The translations under genes were made by a program, and so were the position numbers. A model generated the notes under the pieces. That model saw only the letters and a program-made list of their open reading frames with translations, had not been told where the DNA came from and made no database searches. Shown here in pieces: positions 35,947-43,872 of a stretch of 55,519 bases of DNA. How positions within the stretch are numbered: position 1 is the stretch's first letter; each line of letters starts with the position of its first letter. This DNA is from Phycisphaerales bacterium (GTDB lineage Bacteria > Planctomycetota > Phycisphaerae > UBA1845), in NCBI GenBank assembly GCA_020353195.1, contig CP070691.1, positions 3,564,551 through 3,620,069 of the forward strand, in the 5' to 3' direction.

Positions 35947-36828
35947 ATGCATCCGGCGTGGAAACGAACGGGATTGGCGAGTTTGTTGATGATCGCGCTT
36001 GTGGCGTGGGGCTGCAGAGAGCAGCCCGCACCGCCGCGGTATCCGGAGGACCTGGGGACGGACCTCGGAATGGGCAAGGTGCGGCTGCTGCCGACGGGCT
36101 CCACCGCACACGACAGGGAGATCCTACAGGGGCGGGGCACCATCATCGAGTACGACCGCTCCGCCTACGCCGAGGATGACCGAGGCCCTGACGCGATTGA
36201 GGAGCCAGGCGTTGAGATCGAGCCGGCGAGCGAGCCGGAAATCGCGGTCGAGGCCGGCGCCAGTCAGCCGGCCCCGCCGGAGGTCGAATCGGCGATTCGG
36301 GAGTTGGTGAACAATTTGGCCAGCGCGGAGTTGGACGGTCTGCCCCAGCACATAGTCAGGGAACAGCGGCCGGTGCTGGAGGCGATCATGGGACCGGCGG
36401 GCGAGGTGCTCGCCGTGCTCGGGGAACTGGAAGCGTTCGAAGCTACGGCACCGAAGACGGCGGCGTTGGCGAAGACGACGGCGGGAATCATCAAGGCACA
36501 GACGGGTGGGCTTCCCACGCAAATCACAGAGGCAATGGGGCCGATTCGGATGCTCGGCACCAAGTGGGCGACGACCGAGATCGCGGGTAAGCAGATCACG
36601 TTTGAACTTGTGGGCGACACGTGGCTGTTTCGCATTCCCGACCTGCCAGGCGAGGATGTGTCCACCGATTTTGCCAACGCCCTGCGCGATCTGGCGGATG
36701 AACTGGACGCGGTGGCGGAAGGGCTGGATCTTCAAGAGTTGGGCGACGACGACGCGGTGACACGTATTCAAACCGCCTCGCAGAGTTTTGCGGCTCAGAT
36801 CTCTACCTTGTTGTCGAAGCCGCAGTGA
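35947..36828 (+). CDS. Predicted lipoprotein of unknown function
   Basis: A 293-residue protein. The N terminus MHPAWKRTGLASLLMIALV ends in the lipobox AWGC, so it is probably lipid-anchored. An acidic low-complexity segment (60-115) leads to a helical domain (VESAIRELVNNLASAELDGL, VLAVLGELEAF) and a short beta-rich part (FELVGDTWLFRIPDLPGED). I recognise no family. GAGAGG precedes the ATG at six bases. The frame is open back to 35698, but that part is repeat sequence and has no start support. It is 118 bp before the zinc-ribbon gene. Confidence 0.72.
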   Translation: MHPAWKRTGLASLLMIALVAWGCREQPAPPRYPEDLGTDLGMGKVRLLPTGSTAHDREILQGRGTIIEYDRSAYAEDDRGPDAIEEPGVEIEPASEPEIAVEAGASQPAPPEVESAIRELVNNLASAELDGLPQHIVREQRPVLEAIMGPAGEVLAVLGELEAFEATAPKTAALAKTTAGIIKAQTGGLPTQITEAMGPIRMLGTKWATTEIAGKQITFELVGDTWLFRIPDLPGEDVSTDFANALRDLADELDAVAEGLDLQELGDDDAVTRIQTASQSFAAQISTLLSKPQ

Positions 36829-36946
36829 ATCGCCGACGGCGCGTTGGCCGCGGCTGGTGTGCGCTGAGCAGCCGCGCCCGAATGCGCGGCACCGTTGTGT
36901 GGGTGCAGGATCGCGCACCTTCGTATAGTCGGACCGGTACGAGTTC

Positions 36947-37558
36947 ATGACCTCCGATCCCCTGCCGGCCCATAGTCTGGCGGAAGCTTACCTGTATTTG
37001 ATGGCCACGCCCTGCCCGCGATGCGGTCGCGGGCCCCTGCGCGGCGAGGACGCCAGACCCGAGCCTGGCGACGGCCGGGCCCGGCTCACCATCTCCGTCC
37101 GATGCGGGGTGTGCGGGAGCCAAGACGAATACGTCTTCACCGTGCCCACGGACCGGCTGTCGCTGGAGGCGCTGGGGGCGACCGGCCCCGCCGGCCGACT
37201 CAATCCCACGGACCAACCGTCGCAGATTCTCGATGTGGGCCAGTGGATCATGCTGTTTCGGATGATCACCGAGGCGGCGTCGAAACACCGCGACAAGATT
37301 GAAGCGCGGCGGTTGGGGTACGAAGCGGCGCAGTGTCTGGAAGAGGCGTTGAAGTTCTACGACGAGGACAACGACCTGCCGCCTGACGATGCGCTGTTTC
37401 ACGAATCGTCACGGCGTCGGCGGCGCGAGCATCCCGGCGAGTTCTCGCGAGAGAGGCTTATCGAACTGCGGGCCAAGCTGCCCACGCTGGATACGATGGA
37501 AGCGAGTCAGTTCGTCAGTCGGAAGGCGAAGAGAAAATGGTGGGCGTGGTGGCGATAG
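36947..37558 (+). CDS. Zinc-ribbon protein of unknown function
   Basis: A 203-residue cytosolic protein. Two CxxC pairs, CPRCG at residues 23-27 and CGVCG at about 53-57, form a likely zinc ribbon. The remainder is helical: QWIMLFRMITEAASKH and YEAAQCLEEALKFYDEDNDLPPDDALF, then basic and Trp-rich at the end (KAKRKWWAWWR). No signal peptide. No family recognised. TATAGT at 36924-36929 precedes it but has no good -35. Its end overlaps the start of the next gene by 22 bp, suggesting translational coupling. Confidence 0.72.
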   Translation: MTSDPLPAHSLAEAYLYLMATPCPRCGRGPLRGEDARPEPGDGRARLTISVRCGVCGSQDEYVFTVPTDRLSLEALGATGPAGRLNPTDQPSQILDVGQWIMLFRMITEAASKHRDKIEARRLGYEAAQCLEEALKFYDEDNDLPPDDALFHESSRRRRREHPGEFSRERLIELRAKLPTLDTMEASQFVSRKAKRKWWAWWR

Positions 37559-39249
37559 ATCGCGGCGCGTGGCACGCGGGCCCGGTGTTGGCAATCACGT
37601 GGGCGGCGGCGCTGGCGGTCCGGGGCGCCGGGGCGGCGCAAGAGCCTGTCCCCACGGTGACGCTGGACCGCGAACTGACGGCAGTCCGGCAGAAGCTGGC
37701 TGCGCTGGTTGATGATGACGACCTTGTCGACTCGCTCTATTTCGGCTGGTTCGATCGTCCCTATCGGCGGGCGACGCTGGCGTGCGCGCTGAAGACGGCA
37801 GCAGTGCTCGAGCGCGAGCTTCGCCTTCGCCGTGCGGGTAACGGCGCGCTGAGCGATTCGCAGGTCCGCGATCTGATCGCATGGACCGATGCAGCGGTCG
37901 CCCGAGCATGCCGCCCTGCCGAACGCGCAGGCCTCCTCCCGCATCGCATTTCCGTCGGGCTCGACGGTGCGGCGGCACGCGGCGGCCTGCCGGTCGCGCT
38001 GTTCGGGTTCGTGGATCGGGCAACGTCGACACGGCTCGACGACTGGCACGGGGACCTGGATCTGCTCGCGAGTTGCGGGTTCCGCGTGTACGCACGCTGC
38101 GCCCGGCCCTACATAGCGTCGCAAGCCTGGCAGTCGCTGCGCGGGCACGCCCCGGCGCTGGGGATGAGCGTGGCGGTCGTGGAGAGCGCCAAGCGCGAGG
38201 CGCCGTCGGCCGGAATGCCGCTGCGCGTCCGCACGGCAACGCTTCGCGAACTGTTCGAGTTCGACCCGGTCGCAGACGCACGCACGGATGCGACGGTCGC
38301 GGTGGTTGAGCCGGCCGGGGGCGAGGGCTGGGGAGAATCATTCGCGCGGCGCGGGTTGTACCGTGGCGTGACGAGCCGCACGGTGTCGGTCGTATGTGGT
38401 TGGGCGGTGCCGGGGGCGGAACCCGATCGGGCAGCATCGGCGGAGCAGGCTCGGGCGGCCATGTGGGCGCACGTCTGCGACGGGCAGCAGTTGGGTCTGA
38501 TCGAAGGGTGGCGGGATCTGCGGGACGGATCGTTGAGTCCGCACGCAAGCGTCGCAGTGGCGCCCGGGTTCGTGGAGGCCGTCGCCCATGCCGGACTGGA
38601 TATTCTCCACCATCGAGAGGCGCTGCGTCGTTTCGGCGCGGACCGGCGGCTGCTGCTGCTCGTCGATGCATCCGCGATTGACGCCGACGAACCGAACCGC
38701 TGGGCGAACGGATTCGCCGTGGTCGCCCGCGCGTTGCACACCCGGCAGATTCAGTTCGACGTGCTCCCGCGCCGGTTCGCGAACGATCAGCGTCGGCTGG
38801 CGGATTACGAGTTGGCCATCGACGTGCATACGCCGACGGACGAGGATGCGCCCCGAATCACACCGGGTGACGTCTACCGCCGGGGCGTGGCCGTTGACGA
38901 GCCTCCCACGGTAGGTGAGTCGTTTGTGCAATGGGTCAGCAGATTGCTGGACGCGTCGGCAGGGGGGCTGCGGGTTCGCGTGCTTGCACCGGACGGGCAT
39001 CTCGAGAAGCACGTGCACGCACGTTGCGTACGCGGTGAAGGTGGAACGTTGCGGCTTGCCCTGATCAACCTGCGCCCGCACGCCCGGCGCGTGGTGCCAT
39101 CGCTTGGACCGGGCTGGTCGCTCGGCCGGGCGGTTGACCTGATCAACTCGACGCGTCTGAGCAATCTATCGCAGGGGGTGAACCTTGCGGCGTGGCAGGT
39201 GCGACTGTTCACGGTTGACGGAAAGGGCCCCGCCCGCACGGCGCGTTGA
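37537..39249 (+). CDS. Large secreted protein of unknown function, possibly glycosidase-like
   Basis: A 570-residue product with a signal-like segment at residues 10-34 (WHAGPVLAITWAAALAVRGAGAA). The central part alternates beta strands and helices (DLLASCGFRVYARCARPY; GLIEGWRDLRDGS; RRLLLLVDASAIDADEPN), as in a TIM barrel with a domain like a beta-galactosidase trimerisation fold. The C terminus (LALINLRPHARRVVP) resembles the small beta-sandwich ending many glycoside hydrolases. I cannot name catalytic residues, so the assignment is only a suggestion. The ATG at 37537 overlaps the previous gene by 22 bp; another start further in would shorten the signal peptide. It is followed 68 bp later by lpxD. 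Confidence 0.6.
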   Translation: MVGVVAIDRGAWHAGPVLAITWAAALAVRGAGAAQEPVPTVTLDRELTAVRQKLAALVDDDDLVDSLYFGWFDRPYRRATLACALKTAAVLERELRLRRAGNGALSDSQVRDLIAWTDAAVARACRPAERAGLLPHRISVGLDGAAARGGLPVALFGFVDRATSTRLDDWHGDLDLLASCGFRVYARCARPYIASQAWQSLRGHAPALGMSVAVVESAKREAPSAGMPLRVRTATLRELFEFDPVADARTDATVAVVEPAGGEGWGESFARRGLYRGVTSRTVSVVCGWAVPGAEPDRAASAEQARAAMWAHVCDGQQLGLIEGWRDLRDGSLSPHASVAVAPGFVEAVAHAGLDILHHREALRRFGADRRLLLLVDASAIDADEPNRWANGFAVVARALHTRQIQFDVLPRRFANDQRRLADYELAIDVHTPTDEDAPRITPGDVYRRGVAVDEPPTVGESFVQWVSRLLDASAGGLRVRVLAPDGHLEKHVHARCVRGEGGTLRLALINLRPHARRVVPSLGPGWSLGRAVDLINSTRLSNLSQGVNLAAWQVRLFTVDGKGPARTAR

Positions 39250-39317
39250 CAGGCTGCTTGCCGGGCATCTAAGATGCCTCACTTGGTGGAAGAGTGTCCT
39301 AATTTGCGAGTTGTGCC

Positions 39318-40391
39318 TTGCCGGCTGTCACGCTAGCGGAACTTTCCGAATACCTTCGCGCCAACGGGTTCGAGAACCGCGTGGACGGTGATGAGAGTAT
39401 TACCGTGAACGCGGTGAACGCGCTGGACGAGGCCCGGCCCGGGGAACTGACATTCCTGACGAATCCGAAGTACCGAGACATGGCGACTCGGACACGAGCG
39501 TCGGCGCTGATCGTCGGGCACAAACTGGCGGTTGAGACGCCGGCGGCCACCGTGGTGTGCGATGATGCGTACGCCGCGCTGACGATGTCGATCGTGAAGA
39601 TCCACGGGTATCGCGTGCATCCGGACTGGGGCGTCAGCCCGCGGGCGATAGTGGCGGAAACGGCCAGGATCGGTGCGAATGCCGACATCGGGCCCGGGGT
39701 CACCATCGGTGAGCATGCGGTCATCGGCGACAACGCGACGATCTATCCCGGGTGCTACGTGGCGGATCACGCGGTGCTGGGCAACGATGTGGTGCTGTTT
39801 CCGAACGTGGTGGTGTACGACCGCTGTCGGCTGGGGAACCGCGTGACGATCCACGCGGGCACGGTCGTGGGCGAGGACGGGCTGGGTTACGCGCCGCTGA
39901 ACGGGAAATGGGCGAAGATCCCGCAGGTCGGAGCGGTGGAGATCGGGGACGACGTGGAGATCGGCGCGGCGTGTACGATTGACCGGGCCACCGTCGGGAT
40001 GACGCGGATCGCGTCGGGCACCAAGTTCAGCAACCTGATCGCCATCGGGCACGGGGCCAAGGTTGGCGAGGATTGTCTGTTCGTCGCCCAGGTCGGGCTG
40101 GCCGGGTCGGTGACGGTCGGGCGGCACGTTACGATCGCCGGTCAGGCCGGCGTGGTGGGGCACATCTCCATTGGTGACAACGCGACGGTGGGCGCCCAAT
40201 CCGGCGTGACCGAGTCGGTCGAACCGGGCGAAACGGTCCTGGGCGCGCCTGCGCGGCCGATCGACGAAACCAAGCGCCACTTCGCGCTCATCAAGCGCCT
40301 TCCCGAACTGCGGCAACGGATCAAGGACCTGGAGGCGGAAGTCCGAAGCCTGCGCGACCTTATCGACCGGGACGCGCGCACACGACCGTGA
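39318..40391 (+). CDS. lpxD: UDP-3-O-acylglucosamine N-acyltransferase
   Basis: A cytosolic trimeric left-handed beta-helix enzyme of lipid A synthesis that adds the N-linked hydroxyacyl chain. The 357 residues show the LpxD N-domain (TLAELSEYLRANGFENR), followed by hexapeptide repeats (VIGDNATIYPGCYVADHAVLGNDV...), the catalytic-His region IAIGHGAKVGEDCLFVAQVGLAGS, and a C-terminal helix (RLPELRQRIKDLEAEVRSLR). The start must be a TTG: an in-frame TAA ends at 39302 and the first ATG lies far into the domain. GCGAG is the only possible ribosome binding site. lpxI follows 48 bp later. lpxA, fabZ and lpxB are not in the window. Confidence 0.93.
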   Translation: MPAVTLAELSEYLRANGFENRVDGDESITVNAVNALDEARPGELTFLTNPKYRDMATRTRASALIVGHKLAVETPAATVVCDDAYAALTMSIVKIHGYRVHPDWGVSPRAIVAETARIGANADIGPGVTIGEHAVIGDNATIYPGCYVADHAVLGNDVVLFPNVVVYDRCRLGNRVTIHAGTVVGEDGLGYAPLNGKWAKIPQVGAVEIGDDVEIGAACTIDRATVGMTRIASGTKFSNLIAIGHGAKVGEDCLFVAQVGLAGSVTVGRHVTIAGQAGVVGHISIGDNATVGAQSGVTESVEPGETVLGAPARPIDETKRHFALIKRLPELRQRIKDLEAEVRSLRDLIDRDARTRP

Positions 40392-40439
40392 TTCACCGGA
40401 AGGGAACTCGTGTTGAGTTCGATGGGGGAGTGCGCGGCC

Positions 40440-41327
40440 ATGACCACCGAGCCGTCCGCTGTCGGGATCATCGCCGGGGCCAGCCGCTTTCCCTTGATGG
40501 TGGCCGATGGTGCGAAACGGGCAGGGCACCGCGTCGTCGTGGTGGGGTTGCGCGGGCTGGCCGATCCGAAACTGCGGACGATGGCGGACGCGTTCCGGTG
40601 GGCGGGCGTCGTGCGGGTGGGTAGCTGGGTCCGGTTTCTGCGCGGGCAGGGTGTGACGCGGGCGATCCTGGCCGGCTCGGTCAGGAAGGACGAGATGTAC
40701 GGGCGGTTTCGGACGCTCCGGTATCTGCCCGATTGGACGGCGATCCGAATCTGGTTTTTTCAGACGCCGGACAAGCGGAACGATTCGGTGCTGTCCGCGC
40801 TGGCGGATCACCTCCAGTCGAGAGGCATTACGTTGGAGAACAGCGTCCAATACAACGCCGACGACCTGATGCCTGAAGGCGTGCTCACATCGTTGCAGCC
40901 GTCGCCCGGTCAATGGAAGGACATCGAGTTCGGCTGGAAGATCGCCAAGCAGATGGGCCGCCTGGACATCGGGCAGTCGATCGCCGTGAAAGAGCAGGAG
41001 GTCATCGCGGTCGAGGCCATCGAGGGCACGGACCGCATGATCGAACGGGCGGGTCAGCTCTGCCGCCACGGCGGCTGGACGCTGGTGAAGGTGGCCAAGC
41101 CCGAGCAGGACATGCGCTTCGACGTGCCCACGGTGGGGCCGGGCACCGTCGAGAACCTCAAGCGTCACGGGGCGAAGGTGATGGTGGTCGAGGCCGGCAA
41201 AGCGTTCGTCGTCGACCGTGAGAAGATGATCGAGGCGGCCCGGCGCTGCGGCATCGTCATCGTGGGCCGACGCGAGCCCGGCGAACGCAACGAACCGACC
41301 ACACCAGATGCCGACCCGCGACCGTAA
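40440..41327 (+). CDS. lpxI: UDP-2,3-diacylglucosamine diphosphatase LpxI
   Basis: The LpxI family (formerly DUF1009) hydrolyses UDP-2,3-diacylglucosamine to lipid X in bacteria that lack LpxH. Conserved segments are VGIIAGASRFPLMVADGAKR, FFQTPDKRNDSVLSALADHL, IGQSIAVKEQEVIAVEAIEGT, and VKVAKPEQDMRFDVPTVGP. I chose the ATG at 40440, preceded by GGGGGAG at eight bases; a GTG at 40410 in the same frame is possible. The final codons and the TAA stop lie inside a dispersed palindrome (41315-41335), so the C-terminal DPRP is repeat-encoded. Presence beside lpxD indicates a lipid A-bearing outer membrane. Confidence 0.93.
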   Translation: MTTEPSAVGIIAGASRFPLMVADGAKRAGHRVVVVGLRGLADPKLRTMADAFRWAGVVRVGSWVRFLRGQGVTRAILAGSVRKDEMYGRFRTLRYLPDWTAIRIWFFQTPDKRNDSVLSALADHLQSRGITLENSVQYNADDLMPEGVLTSLQPSPGQWKDIEFGWKIAKQMGRLDIGQSIAVKEQEVIAVEAIEGTDRMIERAGQLCRHGGWTLVKVAKPEQDMRFDVPTVGPGTVENLKRHGAKVMVVEAGKAFVVDREKMIEAARRCGIVIVGRREPGERNEPTTPDADPRP

Positions 41328-41335
41328 GGAAGCGG
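41315..41335 (+). repeat. Dispersed palindromic repeat, single unit overlapping the lpxI stop
   Basis: CCGCGACCGTAAGGAAGCGG begins at 41315. It differs from the core by one base. The TAA within the unit is the lpxI stop codon (41325-41327). Confidence 0.78.
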
Positions 41336-41363
41336 CAAACGCACGCCCGCACCGAGCTTTCCA

Positions 41364-42854
41364 TCAATCCGCGGGGACGCAGCGGTTGGCGGCCCAGGCA
41401 CGGAGGGCGGCGACCCTCTCGGCCATGGTGATCGACAGCGGGCGCGTGTCGCGCAGCTCGGCGAGCAGATCATCCTGGGTCAGGTCGCGGTCGTGCCCGA
41501 AGGCGGCATAGAGGGCACCGACGATGGCCTGCTCGATCTCGGCGCCGCTGAAGCCCTCTGACGCGTCGGCCAGCGCGGACAGGTTGAACCCGCCCGGGTC
41601 GCGCTTCCGGCTGAGCAGGTGGATGGCGAAAATCAACTCCCGCACGTCGTGACCCGGCAGGTCGACGAAGAAGAGCTCGTCGAATCGGCCCTTGCGGACC
41701 AGCTCCGGGGGCAAGGCGGTGATGTCGTTGGCCGTCGCCACGCAGAAGATCGGCGACTTGTGGTCCTGCAGCCAATTCAACAAGGTACCGAACATGCGCT
41801 TGGACAGTCCGCCGTCGGTGGACTCGGCCCCGGCTGATGCGAACGCTTTCTCGATCTCGTCGATCCACAGCACGACCGGGGCCATCGCCTCGGCCTGCTT
41901 GATGGCTTTGCGGAGGTTGCGCTCCGACTCGCCGACGTACTTGTCGTACAGCTGCCCGGGGTCGAGCCTGAGCAGCGGCATCTTCCAGGTGGCGGCAACG
42001 GCTTTGCACGCCGCACTCTTGCCGCAGCCCTGCACGCCGAGCAGCAGCACGCCGCGGGGCGGCTCCAGGCCGAACTCCCTGGCCTTGGGCGTCAGGGCGC
42101 CGGCCCGCTTCCTGAGCCATCTCTTGAGGTTGTTCAGCCCGCCCAGGTCGTCCATGTCGATTTCGGAGTCGATGTATTCGAGAAGCCCGCCCTCGCGGAC
42201 CATCTCGCGCTTGACGTCGAGCAGCCGCTTGATGTCGTCGGCGTTGAGGCAGTCGTCGTCGAGGATGACCCGGGAGACGGCCATCCGGGCTTCGTGGGCG
42301 GTCAGTCCGCGGAGCGTGCGGATGATGTGCTGGAACTGAGACCGCGTCAGGTCGGTGCGGATGCTCGAGAACCGCGAGAGTTCCTTGAACGTGTCGCGGA
42401 TGATCTGCTCGATCTCGGTTTCGTCGGGCATCGGGATTTCGAACGGGGCCGCCATGCGGGTCAGGGCGTCGGGGAGCTTCGTGGCGGGATCGATCAGGAC
42501 GATGGTCTGCTGCCGTTCCCGCGCGGTCTGCGCGAATGAGCGGAGGATTCGCTGCAAAGCCGCGTCCCGCAAGTGCATGCACAGGTCCGTCAGAACGAAC
42601 ACCGCCGGCCAACCCTTGCTCATGATATGGGCCAGCACGTCGTCGGGCTTGGCCGTCCCGGGGATGGTCTGAGTCGAGGCCGGCGCCGTCGCCCGAAGCC
42701 CATCGACCATGTTCCAGACGTAGCACTGCATCGCAAGTGAGTCGACCGCCTGCCTGACGCGGTCGGTGGCCCGGCGCTCTTCGTCGGTTTCGATGGTGAT
42801 GATCGGATGGCGTGAGCGGATCAGTAGTCGTAGCTCGTCGACGGCGTCAGACAT
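41364..42854 (-). CDS. Ycf46-like AAA ATPase
   Basis: A 496-residue cytosolic AAA+ ATPase. It starts MSDAVDELRLLIRSRHPIITIET, the usual N terminus of the Ycf46 group, followed by a degenerate N-terminal AAA-like domain and then a complete one. Walker A GVQGCGKS is at 273-280, Walker B VVLWIDEIEKAF at about 327-338, and the sensor/Arg-finger region IFCVATANDITALPPELVRKGRFDELF follows. Function is unknown; in cyanobacteria Ycf46 has been linked to carbon use, which says little here. The frame extends upstream to a GTG at 43001, adding 49 Ala/Gly/Pro-rich residues; I prefer the ATG at 42854, although neither has a good ribosome binding site. The gene lies downstream of the LpdD-like gene on the same strand. 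Confidence 0.86.
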   Translation of the reverse strand: MSDAVDELRLLIRSRHPIITIETDEERRATDRVRQAVDSLAMQCYVWNMVDGLRATAPASTQTIPGTAKPDDVLAHIMSKGWPAVFVLTDLCMHLRDAALQRILRSFAQTARERQQTIVLIDPATKLPDALTRMAAPFEIPMPDETEIEQIIRDTFKELSRFSSIRTDLTRSQFQHIIRTLRGLTAHEARMAVSRVILDDDCLNADDIKRLLDVKREMVREGGLLEYIDSEIDMDDLGGLNNLKRWLRKRAGALTPKAREFGLEPPRGVLLLGVQGCGKSAACKAVAATWKMPLLRLDPGQLYDKYVGESERNLRKAIKQAEAMAPVVLWIDEIEKAFASAGAESTDGGLSKRMFGTLLNWLQDHKSPIFCVATANDITALPPELVRKGRFDELFFVDLPGHDVRELIFAIHLLSRKRDPGGFNLSALADASEGFSGAEIEQAIVGALYAAFGHDRDLTQDDLLAELRDTRPLSITMAERVAALRAWAANRCVPAD

Positions 42855-43163
42855 GGTTGGCGGTCCGGTGATCCCTGGGGCGGCTGAGGCGCCGAGGGCG
42901 GCCCCGTCGGTGGATTCGACGCCATCTGGCCCCATGGCCGACTGTCCCAGGCTCATTCTTGCGGGCGGCGGGACGATACGCAACGGTGCCGTTGCGGCCA
43001 CCGGCCCGATCGCACGGGCTGATGATCGCCGAACCTCTTTCCTGGAAGGCGCTTACGGTCAGCGAGCAGGCGGCGACGAGTGAGGCCGCCCAGGCGGGCT
43101 GCGGTTGGCGTCCGGACCCGGATGCAGGCACGCCAAGGGGCCGGGCGCCGGTTGAATCGCCCG
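42855..43163. other. Gap between the LpdD-like gene and the AAA ATPase gene
   Basis: 309 bp on which both flanking genes read leftward. It may include an N-terminal extension of the ATPase (to 43001). No promoter or RNA recognised. Confidence 0.45.
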
Positions 43164-43514
43164 TCAGTGCCCCAGCGTTCGGGCGAGCCGGACGACTCCC
43201 CGGTCGACGGTCTCCAGCACGGCGTCGATCTGCTGACCGGTGATCTTATCCAGATGGATGCCGGCAGTGACGCAGACGGTGGTGCCGGTGGCGGAGTGAA
43301 GGGCTTGGGCGGCCTTGCGCACGACGGCGTCTTCCTTGTGAGGCGGTACGCGGATCGTGCCTTCATACGTGTGCCCGTCGCCCTGGCGACCGACCAGGGC
43401 GGCAGCGCCGATGTGGTGGTCCCCGCCGCCGATGTGAACGTGGAGATCGTTGCCCCACCACCGCCAGGTGAAGGTCAGGCGGGTCGCGCCCGCGCCCACG
43501 TCGAACGTGTTCAT
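43164..43514 (-). CDS. LpdD-like protein (prenylated-flavin chaperone family)
   Basis: A 116-residue protein. Its phrases LHVHIGGGDHHIGAAALVGR, VPPHKEDAVVRKAAQAL, and VTAGIHLDKITGQQIDAVLE correspond to the conserved pattern of LpdD, a small protein linked to gallate decarboxylase (UbiD family) and proposed to handle prenylated FMN. Elsewhere LpdD genes often sit with ubiD and ubiX homologues. None is present here; the neighbours are an AAA ATPase and, divergently, a protein of unknown function. GGAG lies six bases before the ATG. The family call rests on motif recollection and should be tested by a profile search. Confidence 0.68.
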   Translation of the reverse strand: MNTFDVGAGATRLTFTWRWWGNDLHVHIGGGDHHIGAAALVGRQGDGHTYEGTIRVPPHKEDAVVRKAAQALHSATGTTVCVTAGIHLDKITGQQIDAVLETVDRGVVRLARTLGH

Positions 43515-43872
43515 GGTCGGCTCCGGTACGCGGCCCGCAATAGCGCCCGGGCCGCTCGCCGCACATTATCCACCGCAGGGCCATCGGCGTCGAATAGCCG
43601 CAACGACGGGCCGGGGCAGACCCGCATCCGAGCGCCACTCGGTGTCGCCGGGCGGAGTGCGCCGGGCCTTTCCCATGCATCCGCGTACCGCCCGGCGGTT
43701 CGACGTTTTCCGCTCCGGACAGTGCGTAGGGGGGGACCGGCGGCTCGAATTGTCACCCGGGCGGCTGCCGGAACGGGTACCGCGGTTGATACCTGCGCCG
43801 GTCTCTGCAATAATCGACTGGCCGGGCGGAGCCATTGGCACCACTCCGTGTTCTCTTGAGCGGGCAAGTTCC
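43515..43872. other. Divergent intergenic region
   Basis: 358 bp between the LpdD-like gene and the gene at 43873. It holds the promoter at 43786-43814. Short frames on both strands lack support. Confidence 0.5.
43786..43814 (+). promoter_or_regulatory. Probable promoter of the gene at 43873
   Basis: TTGATA at 43786-43791 and AATAAT at 43809-43814 with exactly 17 bases between, each 5 of 6 to consensus. It predicts a leader of about 50 nt. Confidence 0.6.

Noticed and set aside
39333..41168. 611-codon minus-strand frame spanning lpxD and lpxI
   Set aside because: It runs antisense to two well-identified genes and its product (His/Arg/Asp/Pro-rich) resembles no protein.
43363..43680. 105-codon minus-strand frame partly upstream of the LpdD-like gene
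   Set aside because: It overlaps the LpdD-like gene in another frame, and crosses the plausible promoter region; composition is shadow-like.
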